The translations under genes were made by a program, and so were the position numbers. Shown one piece after another: positions 1 through 5,526 of a DNA stretch of 5,967 nucleotides. The stretch is taken from NCBI GenBank assembly GCA_017354575.1, contig JAFMQP010000259.1:1-5967 (forward strand). The letters run 5' to 3'. Position 1 is the first letter of the stretch. Every line of letters begins with the position of its first letter. This DNA comes from Acidothermales bacterium (GTDB lineage Bacteria > Actinomycetota > Actinomycetes > Streptosporangiales > WHST01). Below the pieces are notes generated by a model. That model ran no database searches, was not told where the DNA came from, and was given only the letters and a program-made list of their open reading frames with translations.

Positions 1-1436
1 TCGACGCCTACTGGGCGATGAGCCCGGTCATCTCGCTGACGACCTCCATCCGAGGTGACACCCGGGATCGTTACGAGTACCAGGAGGTGGATCAGCTACC
101 GATGCACGCGTCGGTGACGCGCTTCGCCCGCACCGTGCATCGTCCGGACCGCGCGGTGAGTCTGCTCAGGCACGCGATCCGGGCCGCGACCAGCTCTCCC
201 CCTGGTCCGACGCACCTGGAGGTACCCGCCGACATCATGCAGGCGCCGCTGGACGCCGACGGCGTATACAGGGAACCGGAGTTCGGCGTCGTACCCGGCC
301 TGCGCTCCGCGCCTCCCAGGGAGACGGCGGGACGCATCGTGGACGCGATCCTCGAAGCGGAGCGACCGATCGTGCTTGCGGGCAACGGCGTTCTCCTGTC
401 GGGTGCGGCGGAGGAGCTGACCGAACTGGCCGAGGCGTTGAGCCTCCCCGTCGTGACGTCCAACGGCGGAAAGGGATCGATACGCGAGGACCACGACCTG
501 TCCGTAGGCTTGATCGGACGCTACTCGAGGAAGGTGGCGAACGAGGTCGCCACCGAGGCCGACCTCGTGCTGGTCGTCGGCAGCCGTCTCGGTGGCATGG
601 CCACGGACTCCTACAAGGTGCCTTCACCAGGAGCCCGTATCCTGCACGTCGACGTTGACCCGACCGTGCTCGGCACGACGTACCGCGAAGAGATCAGCGC
701 CGTCGGCGACGCCAAGCTGACCCTGATCGAGCTCATCGAGGAGGTGGACCGCCGCGGGGCGCGTACGGAACGGACGGCGTGGGCGCAGCAGGTGGCTCGA
801 CGCGTCGCGGCGTGGATGGAGACGGTCGAGGAGGAGATCGCGAAGAGCGGTAACCCCATCCATCCCGCTGCCGTGATGCGTGCGCTGCGCGCCGCGCTCC
901 GGCCGACCGACATCGTCGCGGCGGACACCGGGTTCATGGGAGCCTGGGCGGGCGCGCTGTTCCCCGTGACCGCGCCGGGACGTAACTACATCCGAGCGGC
1001 CGGCTCACTCGGCTGGGCGTTCCCCGCGGCACTCGGCGCGCAGGTCGCCGCTCCCGACCGTCACGTCGTCGCGGTCATCGGCGACGGTGGGATCGGCTAT
1101 CACCTCAGCGAGTTCGAGACAGCGGTGCGACGGGGAATCCCGGTCGTGGCGATGGTGCTGAACAACCGATCCCTCGCGTTCGAGTATCACTCCCAGCGCG
1201 ATCTCTGGGACGGCCACATCCTGCCGCACATGAACGACTACGAGGACGTCGACTACGCACAGGTCGCGAGCGACATGGGCGCCCACGGAAAGCGGGTCAC
1301 CGATCCGGACGACCTCTCACCCTCGATCGCGGCGGCGCTGGAGTCAGGCAGGCCGGCGCTCCTCGACGTCATCGTGGACAAGGAGAAGGCCGCACCGGTC
1401 ACCAACTTCGAACGCGTCCACGCACGCGTCGTCTGA
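1..1436 (+). CDS. Thiamine-diphosphate-dependent enzyme, acetolactate synthase superfamily (5' end outside window)
   Basis: The frame is open from base 3 (first codon GAC) to TGA at 1434-1436, with no stop upstream, so the gene enters from the left; the ATG at 18 lies inside the usual N-terminal domain and is not the start. What is seen, numbering from that ATG: the end of the N-terminal pyrimidine-binding domain (to about residue 75), a central Rossmann-like domain (about 100-240, with PIVLAGNGV and LVLVVGSRLGG), and a C-terminal diphosphate-binding domain. The last carries the ThDP motif, G355-D356-G357 followed by N382-N383, which binds Mg and diphosphate. Roughly 80 residues are missing, including the catalytic glutamate that activates ThDP, so a family-typical length of about 550 is expected. 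Known relatives decarboxylate 2-oxo acids and transfer the aldehyde unit (acetolactate synthase, sulfoacetaldehyde acetyltransferase, benzoylformate decarboxylase and others). The substrate cannot be assigned here. No regulatory subunit (ilvN-type) follows, so a catabolic or specialised paralogue is as likely as housekeeping IlvB. Confidence 0.93.
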   Translation, partial: DAYWAMSPVISLTTSIRGDTRDRYEYQEVDQLPMHASVTRFARTVHRPDRAVSLLRHAIRAATSSPPGPTHLEVPADIMQAPLDADGVYREPEFGVVPGLRSAPPRETAGRIVDAILEAERPIVLAGNGVLLSGAAEELTELAEALSLPVVTSNGGKGSIREDHDLSVGLIGRYSRKVANEVATEADLVLVVGSRLGGMATDSYKVPSPGARILHVDVDPTVLGTTYREEISAVGDAKLTLIELIEEVDRRGARTERTAWAQQVARRVAAWMETVEEEIAKSGNPIHPAAVMRALRAALRPTDIVAADTGFMGAWAGALFPVTAPGRNYIRAAGSLGWAFPAALGAQVAAPDRHVVAVIGDGGIGYHLSEFETAVRRGIPVVAMVLNNRSLAFEYHSQRDLWDGHILPHMNDYEDVDYAQVASDMGAHGKRVTDPDDLSPSIAAALESGRPALLDVIVDKEKAAPVTNFERVHARVV

Positions 1437-1451
1437 AGCGGTGGTCGCTTC
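1435..1451. terminator. Small hairpin between two convergent genes, possible bidirectional terminator
   Basis: GAAGCG (1435-1440) and CGCTTC (1446-1451) form a perfect 6-bp inverted repeat around a 5-base loop. It overlaps the TGA of the ThDP gene (1434-1436) and ends one base before the stop codon of the convergent phosphoesterase gene (1453-1455). Its place in the 16-bp gap between facing genes suits a shared terminator. There is no U-tract on either strand, as is common for actinobacterial terminators, so this is inference from position and symmetry. Confidence 0.35.
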
Positions 1452-1452
1452 G

Positions 1453-2445
1453 TCAACGGTGCGAAGTCGTCGATGACGTGGCCGGTTCGACGGCGGGGCT
1501 GCCGAACGGAAGCACACGGTCGGGCTCGCGGCCGAAACCGTCGATCTGGAACCGGTCGTCGAGTACCTGCACGGTCGCGTACGCGTTCGTGTCGAGCTCC
1601 ACCATGCCGTGGAACGTCACGAAGTGCTTGCCACCGGTGAAGCCGTAGTTGCCCTCGTGCTTGTGCCCGTTGAACCAGGCCACCACGTTGTCGTACGAGG
1701 TCACCAACTCGACCAACTCGTCGTCGTTCCAGGCGTTGTACGCGTCCTTCGGGTAGATCGGATGGTGCGCGTTGAGCACGACCTTCTCGCCGCGGGAGCG
1801 CGCGCCGTCCAGCACCTGGCGCAGCCACGCGAGCTGCTCCTCCCCCACGGCGCCGTTCCACGTCTGGGCGTTGGGCGCGCCCTCGGCGAGCAGCCGGTCG
1901 TACATCTCCTGGGCGAGCTGGTATTTCTCCGAGCCCTCGGGATTGCCGTAGAGGCTGATGTCGTTGGTGTTGACGACGACGAACCGCCAGCCGTCGCGAC
2001 GGAAGTGGTAGTAGGGCGCCTGCAGGTCCAGCGTGTGCAGCAGGTCTTGCAGCGGCATCTGGAAATCGTGGTTGCCCAGCACGTGATGCTTTGCCACCCG
2101 CAGCTCGTTGAAGATCGGCACCACGGTGGCGAAGCTCTCCGCGAACCGGTCGACGAAGTCGCCCAGGTGGAAGGCGAAGTCCAGGTCGGCGCCGTTGAAC
2201 GCGGCGACCGCCTCACGGAGCTTGGCCACCGACTCGCGGTAGTGCCGGGTACCGGTCGTGTCGGCGTCCGCGTACTGACAGTCGGCGATGACACCGAACC
2301 GCAACGACTTGGTCGCCGCTGCGGCAGCCGGTCGGGCGCCGAAGCCGAACGACACCGCGGCCGTGCACAATGCGCCCAGGCCGAGCAGCCGTCGCCTGCT
2401 CAGAGCGAGTTCCTGAACCCGGTCACGAGAACTCGAGCTGGTCAT
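1453..2445 (-). CDS. Tat-exported metallophosphoesterase, ADP-ribose/CDP-alcohol diphosphatase-like
   Basis: A 330-residue protein of the calcineurin-like phosphoesterase superfamily. The N-terminus has a twin-arginine signal (S-R17-R18-R19-L-L), a hydrophobic stretch to about residue 37, and an alanine-rich cleavage region near 40-44. The cysteine in the signal does not sit in a lipobox, so a soluble exported enzyme is expected. Metal-ligand motifs follow in order: D55-x-Q57 (FGVIADCQYAD), G95-D96, G124-N-H-D127, A-H227-H228-P, and G260-H261-K-H263-E. The DxQ in place of the usual DxH, the HYRES segment after it, and the C-terminal run KHFVTF...GFGREPDRVLPF all resemble Mn-dependent ADP-ribose/CDP-alcohol diphosphatase (ADPRM family), which splits the pyrophosphate of ADP-ribose or CDP-alcohols. 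The true substrate is not shown. ATG at 2445 is chosen over an in-frame GTG at 2451 because GGAGG ends 6 bases before the ATG, whereas the GTG abuts it. It converges with the ThDP gene and diverges from rox. Confidence 0.9.
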   Translation of the reverse strand: MTSSSSRDRVQELALSRRRLLGLGALCTAAVSFGFGARPAAAAATKSLRFGVIADCQYADADTTGTRHYRESVAKLREAVAAFNGADLDFAFHLGDFVDRFAESFATVVPIFNELRVAKHHVLGNHDFQMPLQDLLHTLDLQAPYYHFRRDGWRFVVVNTNDISLYGNPEGSEKYQLAQEMYDRLLAEGAPNAQTWNGAVGEEQLAWLRQVLDGARSRGEKVVLNAHHPIYPKDAYNAWNDDELVELVTSYDNVVAWFNGHKHEGNYGFTGGKHFVTFHGMVELDTNAYATVQVLDDRFQIDGFGREPDRVLPFGSPAVEPATSSTTSHR

Positions 2446-2451
2446 CGTCAC

Positions 2452-2456
2452 CCTCC
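2452..2456 (-). promoter_or_regulatory. Ribosome binding site deciding the phosphoesterase start
   Basis: On the minus strand the bases read GGAGG within GAGGAGGG, 6 bases before ATG 2445. The other in-frame start, GTG at 2451, begins immediately after this motif and would have no usable spacer. Confidence 0.75.
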
Positions 2457-2492
2457 TCTACGCACCGTCCACCACACCCAATTCGGCCGGCG

Positions 2493-2513
2493 TGTCGGGT
2501 CACCGACCCGGCA
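2493..2513. repeat. Inverted repeat in the presumed leader of the phosphoesterase gene
   Basis: CGGGTC (2496-2501) and GACCCG (2505-2510) are perfect arms around ACC. The pairing extends outward through one T-G wobble (2495/2511) to G-C and T-A pairs, giving a 9-bp stem. It lies about 50 bases upstream of the phosphoesterase ATG, so it could be an RNA hairpin in that leader or a protein operator. The function is unknown. Confidence 0.45.
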
Positions 2514-2536
2514 ATGGCACCACGGTGAACAGAGCC

Positions 2537-2556
2537 TGAACCTCGCTCGCGGTTCA
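2537..2556. repeat. Inverted repeat TGAACC-N8-GGTTCA, possible operator or promoter part
   Basis: TGAACC (2537-2542) and GGTTCA (2551-2556) are perfect 6-bp arms 8 bases apart, a spacing that fits a dimeric DNA-binding protein. Read on the minus strand, bases 2557-2552 give TTGAAC, a 4/6 match to a -35 hexamer for the phosphoesterase gene. Only a poor -10 (TCTGTT, 2533-2528) follows at 18 bases. A related half-site GGTGAAC occurs nearby at 2524-2530. The promoter reading is weak; the dyad itself is plain. Confidence 0.4.
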
Positions 2557-2593
2557 ACCCGCGTACGGCGAGAGGCGCAGCACAGACACAAGA

Positions 2594-2615
2594 GGCAGGG
2601 ACGAATTCCCCTGCC
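2594..2615. repeat. Perfect 7-bp inverted repeat upstream of the RAE
   Basis: GGCAGGG (2594-2600) and CCCTGCC (2609-2615) are perfect complements around an 8-base spacer containing GAATTC. It lies 23 bases upstream of the RAE in the divergent control region. It could be an operator or a transcription-insulating hairpin between the two divergent units. No known binding site is recognised. Confidence 0.45.
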
Positions 2616-2638
2616 ACTTTCAATGTACAGCGCAGTGG

Positions 2639-2657
2639 GGGGCTTGCGGCAAGACCC
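2639..2657 (+). promoter_or_regulatory. Rifamycin-associated element (RAE)-like 19-bp inverted repeat
   Basis: GGGGCTTGCGGCAAGACCC is a 19-bp near-palindrome: nine-base arms around a central G (2648), with one mismatched pair (G2642/A2654). From memory, it closely matches the RAE, a 19-bp inverted repeat reported upstream of rifamycin-inactivating genes in actinomycetes (rox, rph, arr and others) and needed for their induction by rifamycins. It sits 89 bases upstream of the rox ATG, which is where such an element is expected. The symmetry and place are seen; the identity rests on recalled consensus and the strong rox call next to it. Confidence 0.8.
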
Positions 2658-2674
2658 AGGTCGTGCCGCACAAT
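2644..2674 (+). promoter_or_regulatory. Candidate rox promoter overlapping the RAE
   Basis: TTGCGG (2644-2649), inside the RAE, matches a -35 hexamer at TTG. After a 19-base spacer comes CACAAT (2669-2674), a 4/6 match to TATAAT. Transcription would begin near 2681 and leave a leader of about 66 bases. The spacer is longer than ideal and the hexamers are imperfect, so this is only one possible reading; the promoter could also lie upstream of the RAE. Confidence 0.3.
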
Positions 2675-2746
2675 CTCGGTCCGGGGCCGGAACCCGCGGA
2701 ACCACTCGAGTTCGTCGGGCACCGGCCGAATGGCGTTGGGGGTTGC

Positions 2747-4174
2747 ATGTTCGACGTGATCATCGTCGGCGGCGGACCGACCGGCCTGATGCTCGCCGGC
2801 GAGTTGCGGCTGCACGGCGTGCACACGCTCGTGCTGGAGAAGGAGGCGGAACCGACCGCGTACGTCCGCGCGCTCGGCCTGCACGTGCGCAGCATCGAGG
2901 TGATGGACCAACGCGGCCTGCTGGAGCGGTTCCTCGCGCACGGCCGGAAGTACCCGCTGCACGGCTTCTTCGCCGGCATCGCCAAACCCGCGCCCGAGCG
3001 GCTCGACACCGCGCACGCCTATGTTCTCGGCATCCCGCAGACCGTCACCGAGCGTCTGCTGGCCGAGCACGCCGCCGAGCTCGGCGCGGAGACGAGGCGC
3101 GGTCGCGAACTGGTCGGGCTGAGCCAGGACGAGGACGGGGTGACCGCCGAGCTGGCCGACGGTGCGCAGCTGCGCTCGCGCTACCTCGTCGGCTGCGACG
3201 GCGGCCGCAGTACGGTGCGCAAGCTGCTCGGCGTCGGCTTCCCCGGCGAGTCCAGCAGGGTCGAGACGCTGCTGGGCGAGATGGAGGTGGCCGTGCCACC
3301 AGAGACGCTCACCGCCGTGACGGCCGAAGTCCGCAAGACGCAGAAGCGGTTCGGCGCCATGCCCTTCGGGGAAGGGGTGTACCGCGTCATGGTGCCCGCG
3401 GACGGGGTTGCCGATGACCGCTCGGCACCGCCGACCCTCGAGGAGTTCAAACGACAGCTGCGCGCGTTCGGCGGCACCGACTTCGGCGTGCACTCGCCGC
3501 GCTGGCTCTCCCGATTCGGCGACGCCACCCGGCAGGCGGAGCGCTACCGGGTCGGCCGGGTGCTGCTGGCAGGAGACGCGGCACACATCCATCCGCCGAC
3601 CGGCGGGCAGGGGCTCAACCTCGGCGTCCAGGACGCGTTCAACCTCGGCTGGAAAATGGCCGCAGAGGTCGCCGGCTGGGCACCCCACGGCCTGCTGGAC
3701 AGCTACCACACCGAACGGCACCCGGTGGCCGCCGACGTGCTGACCAACAGCCGCGCGCAGTTCGAGCTCATGTCCACCGAGCCGGGTCCGGAGGCGATAC
3801 GCCGGCTGCTGTCGGAGCTGATGGACTTCGACGAGGTGACCAGGTACCTCGTCGAGAAGGTCACGGCGATAGGCGTCCGCTACGACCTGGGCGAGGGCCA
3901 CCACCTGCTCGGCCGGCGGATGCGGGACGTCGAACTGAAGCAGGGGCGTCTCTACGAGCTGATGCACGGCGCCCGCGGACTGCTGCTCGACCAGACCGGC
4001 CGGCTCTCCGTGACGGGTTGGGCGGATCGGGTCGACCACGTCGTCGACGTCAGCGAGCAGGTGGACGTGCCCGCCGTGCTGCTGCGGCCGGACGGCCATG
4101 TGGTGTGGGTCGGCGACGACCAGCCGGATCTGCTCGACCTGCTGCCCCGGTGGTTCGGCGCCGCCGCCGGCTGA
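2747..4174 (+). CDS. rox: Rifampicin monooxygenase (class A flavoprotein)
   Basis: A 475-residue class A flavoprotein monooxygenase. FAD motifs are in order: G8-G-G-P-T-G13 with E31 ending the second strand, D151-G152 (VGCDGGRSTVRKLLG), and G276-D277 in LLAGDAAHIHPPTGGQGLN. A cysteine-free thioredoxin-like C-terminal domain (about 390-475, AVLLRPDGHVVWVG) matches the PheA/RdmE-type subgroup. Long stretches, such as RWLSRFGDATRQAERYRVG and LGRRMRDVELKQGRLYELM, match Rox/RIFMO proteins of Nocardia and Streptomyces as I recall them. R196 and R213, arginines I recall as functional in RIFMO, fall at the same positions, and length is near the 473 of RIFMO. Rox uses NADPH and O2 to oxidise the rifamycin naphthyl ring, leading to ansa-ring opening and loss of activity, in the cytoplasm. 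ATG 2747 is chosen because it begins the FAD fold directly and follows GGGGG (2738-2742) at 4 bases; GTG 2663 would add 28 residues lacking domain character. The upstream RAE predicts rifamycin-inducible expression. Confidence 0.93.
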   Translation: MFDVIIVGGGPTGLMLAGELRLHGVHTLVLEKEAEPTAYVRALGLHVRSIEVMDQRGLLERFLAHGRKYPLHGFFAGIAKPAPERLDTAHAYVLGIPQTVTERLLAEHAAELGAETRRGRELVGLSQDEDGVTAELADGAQLRSRYLVGCDGGRSTVRKLLGVGFPGESSRVETLLGEMEVAVPPETLTAVTAEVRKTQKRFGAMPFGEGVYRVMVPADGVADDRSAPPTLEEFKRQLRAFGGTDFGVHSPRWLSRFGDATRQAERYRVGRVLLAGDAAHIHPPTGGQGLNLGVQDAFNLGWKMAAEVAGWAPHGLLDSYHTERHPVAADVLTNSRAQFELMSTEPGPEAIRRLLSELMDFDEVTRYLVEKVTAIGVRYDLGEGHHLLGRRMRDVELKQGRLYELMHGARGLLLDQTGRLSVTGWADRVDHVVDVSEQVDVPAVLLRPDGHVVWVGDDQPDLLDLLPRWFGAAAG

Positions 4175-4195
4175 CCTGCCGCCGCCGGCTGAACT
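4160..4195 (+). repeat. 18-bp tandem duplication across the rox stop codon
   Basis: Two adjacent 18-base units (4160-4177 and 4178-4195) are identical at 17 positions, sharing GCCGCCGCCGGCTGA and differing only at C4175/A4193. Because 18 is a multiple of three, the second unit carries an in-frame second TGA (4190-4192). Readthrough of the first stop would add only five residues (PAAAG). It looks like a replication-slippage duplication in a GCC-rich tract. Confidence 0.8.
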
Positions 4196-4197
4196 CG

Positions 4198-4410
4198 TCA
4201 GGTCCCGTAGCTGTCGGCCAGCGCCGCGAACGCGGCCTTGGGTTCCCAGCGCATGTCCGGATACGTGTCGCCGTAACGGTTCTCGAGGACCTTGACGATG
4301 CCGGGGCTGGCGAGGTCGAGGTCGTCGCGCGGGTCGGTGCGGGTGGTTCTCGAGCGCGAAGAGGAACACGAACGCGCCGTCGACGCCCTCGGAGTCGAGG
4401 AGTCTCCAAC
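4198..4410 (-). pseudogene. Frameshifted C-terminal remnant of a TIM-barrel-like protein (family often labelled 'abortive infection protein')
   Basis: Read on the minus strand, one frame gives WRLLDSEGVDGAFVFLFAL then ENHPH (about 4410-4341). A second frame continues as DPRDDLDLASPGIVKVLEN and then the segment containing YPDMRWEPKAAFAALADSYG, up to TGA at 4198-4200. Joined, these resemble the last 60-70 residues of an actinobacterial family often annotated as abortive infection protein, with a glycosidase-like barrel, as I recall it (GVDxAFV...PHxxDPRxDLDMAS...YPDMxWEPKAAF). The frame shift falls near 4331-4340 and could be explained by loss of one copy of a GACCC repeat. The N-terminal bulk is absent: upstream bases show no matching frame, and the lysR gene begins 126 bases away. 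The fragment faces rox, with only 23 bases between the stops. It is a dead remnant; the family name is from memory and does not prove phage defence. Confidence 0.65.
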
Positions 4411-4500
4411 CGTGAGCAGGCGATCGTCGAGCAATACACGGAACCCGGCAAGGGCGATACGTCCGGCGCTGGACGCCGCCGGGAACGCCGTGAGGCAGGA

Positions 4501-4520
4501 TGCTCGGTAACGGCCGAGCA
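4501..4520. promoter_or_regulatory. Perfect 20-bp dyad just upstream of the lysR ribosome binding site
   Basis: TGCTCGG (4501-4507) and CCGAGCA (4514-4520) are perfect complements around a 6-base spacer. It ends three bases before the GGAGGG of the LysR-type gene. It may be an operator, for example for autorepression as is usual for LysR-type genes, or, if transcribed, a leader hairpin close to the ribosome binding site. The bases between the remnant and this dyad (4411-4500) show nothing else I can support. Confidence 0.5.
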
Positions 4521-4523
4521 CCT

Positions 4524-4529
4524 GGAGGG
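4524..4529 (+). promoter_or_regulatory. Ribosome binding site deciding the LysR-type gene start
   Basis: GGAGGG lies 6 bases before the GTG at 4536. This supports GTG 4536 rather than the in-frame ATG at 4500, which would put this motif inside the coding region and add 12 residues with no family match. Confidence 0.8.
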
Positions 4530-4535
4530 CGGGTA

Positions 4536-5456
4536 GTGGACCTGCGGCAGATCGACCTGAACCTGCTCGTCGCGCTCGACGCCCTGCTGCGGGAGAAGCA
4601 CGTCACGCGCGCGGCGCAGCGGTTGTCGGTGAGCCAGCCGGCGATGAGCGCGTCGCTCGCGAGGTTGCGGCGGCTGCTCGACGACCCGTTGCTGGTGCGG
4701 TCGGGGCGGAACCTGGAACTCACCTCGTTCGCCGAGTCGCTGCAGGGCCCGTTGCGCGACATCCTGGCCAGGATCGAGCAGACGCTCAGCGCGCGGCCCG
4801 GTTTCGACCCGACGCGGGACGCGCGGACGTTCGTCGTCGCGGCGACCGACTACATCACGCTGGTGCTGCTGCGGCGGCTGATGGGTCGGCTCCCGGCGCT
4901 GGCCCCGAACGTCCGGCTGCAGGTGGAGCCGGTGCTACACCAGTACGCGGACCAGCTCCGCACCGGCGAGATCGACCTGCTGGTGTTGCCTCGCGAGGTG
5001 GTCGAGAACGTCGACGAGCTCGCCAGTGCGGAGCTGTTCACCGACCGCTTCGTCTGCGCGATGGCCGAGGACCACCCGGACCGTGACAGCGAGCTCACCG
5101 TGGCGAAGTTCCAGGAGCTGCCCTACCTCGCGTACCGGGCGAACGGGCGGGAGTCGACCGCCGACCGGGAGCTGGACGAGCTGGGGATCAGGCGGAACGT
5201 CGAGATGACCACCGAGAGCTTCCTGGTCGCTCCGATGCTGCTGCCCGGCACGCGGCTGATCGCGATGATCCACGAGCGGCTGGGACATGCTCTCGGCCCG
5301 CTCACCGGGATCAGGACGGTCGAGCCGCCGGTGTCGGTCACGCCGATCACGCAGCTGATGTTCTGGCATCCCCGCCGCACCGACGACCCCGCCCACCGGT
5401 GGCTGCGCGAACAGCTCGCCGACATCGCGGTGACGCTGGAGGACCGACCGGAATAG
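4536..5456 (+). CDS. LysR-type transcriptional regulator
   Basis: A 306-residue protein of normal length for the family. The N-terminal winged helix-turn-helix spans residues 1-60 (VDLRQIDLNLLVALDALL; recognition region H22 to R46 with T24-R-A-A27 and S33-Q-P-A-M-S38), followed by a linker helix (about 60-88). A periplasmic-binding-protein-like effector domain covers about 90-300. The LNLLVALDALL start and the DPLLVRSGRNLELT segment resemble the NodD/NahR/LinR branch, whose members sense aromatic or other small ligands and often activate neighbouring oxygenase genes. The protein acts in the cytoplasm as a DNA-bound tetramer in known relatives. The next gene on the same strand is an FAD monooxygenase 70 bases downstream, with a LysR-type box in the gap, so it is the likely target. 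The dyad at 4501-4520 may serve autoregulation. The ligand is unknown; control of rox is less likely because that gene has its own RAE. Confidence 0.94.
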   Translation: MDLRQIDLNLLVALDALLREKHVTRAAQRLSVSQPAMSASLARLRRLLDDPLLVRSGRNLELTSFAESLQGPLRDILARIEQTLSARPGFDPTRDARTFVVAATDYITLVLLRRLMGRLPALAPNVRLQVEPVLHQYADQLRTGEIDLLVLPREVVENVDELASAELFTDRFVCAMAEDHPDRDSELTVAKFQELPYLAYRANGRESTADRELDELGIRRNVEMTTESFLVAPMLLPGTRLIAMIHERLGHALGPLTGIRTVEPPVSVTPITQLMFWHPRRTDDPAHRWLREQLADIAVTLEDRPE

Positions 5457-5464
5457 CCGGCGTC

Positions 5465-5477
5465 GATGGCTGCCATC
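5465..5477. repeat. 13-bp palindrome downstream of the LysR-type gene
   Basis: GATGGC-T-GCCATC is a perfect palindrome with a single central base. A one-base loop makes an RNA hairpin unlikely, so a protein-binding site is the better reading. It starts 8 bases after the lysR stop and overlaps the ATC-N9-GAT box, so the two together may form an extended operator. Confidence 0.45.
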
Positions 5478-5489
5478 ACGAGAATCGAT
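5475..5489 (+). promoter_or_regulatory. Candidate LysR-type binding box ATC-N9-GAT
   Basis: ATC (5475-5477), nine bases, then GAT (5487-5489) fits the NodD-type form of the LysR box and contains the general T-N11-A core (T5476, A5488). It lies in the 70-bp gap between a LysR-type gene and the next gene, immediately upstream of a candidate -35. A six-base pattern can arise by chance, but the position is right. Confidence 0.4.
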
Positions 5490-5491
5490 TT

Positions 5492-5518
5492 TTGTTATTT
5501 CGCCGCGCTCCCTACGGT
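5492..5518 (+). promoter_or_regulatory. Candidate promoter of the second monooxygenase, probably giving a leaderless mRNA
   Basis: TTGTTA (5492-5497, 4/6 match to -35) and TACGGT (5513-5518, fitting the actinobacterial TAnnnT -10) are 15 bases apart, in an AT-rich island that stands out from the surrounding DNA. The -10 ends 8 bases before the ATG at 5527, so transcription would start at or just before the start codon. No Shine-Dalgarno sequence precedes that ATG, which agrees with a leaderless transcript. The short spacer fits an activator-dependent promoter. Confidence 0.4.
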
Positions 5519-5526
5519 CATGGGTC

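Noticed and set aside
2663..2746. GTG start that would extend rox by 28 residues
   Set aside because: There is no ribosome binding site, the extra residues match no part of the family, and the FAD fold starts exactly at ATG 2747.
1609..3417. Long plus-strand open frame (602 codons) over the phosphoesterase and the start of rox
   Set aside because: It is antisense to the phosphoesterase and out of frame with rox. The translation is repetitive Val/Arg/Gly-rich and crosses the intergenic region without a recognisable domain.
4198..4521. An intact 107-residue minus-strand gene
   Set aside because: Only its last 45 or so residues look like a real protein. The recognisable upstream segment (GVDGAFVF) lies in another frame, which points to a frameshifted remnant rather than a small gene.
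4500..4535. ATG start that would extend the LysR-type protein by 12 residues
   Set aside because: The strong GGAGGG at 4524-4529 sits 6 bases before GTG 4536, and the family's helix-turn-helix begins directly after it.
2423..4762. Very long minus-strand open frame (779 codons) across rox and into lysR
   Set aside because: It is a GC-rich shadow frame antisense to rox, with low-complexity Arg/His/Pro-rich sequence and no domain. Only the short stretch near 4341-4410 has family-like sequence, and that is part of the remnant described.
5520..5522. ATG just upstream of the second monooxygenase
   Set aside because: It is out of frame with the FAD-binding fold; ATG 5527 opens the correct frame.
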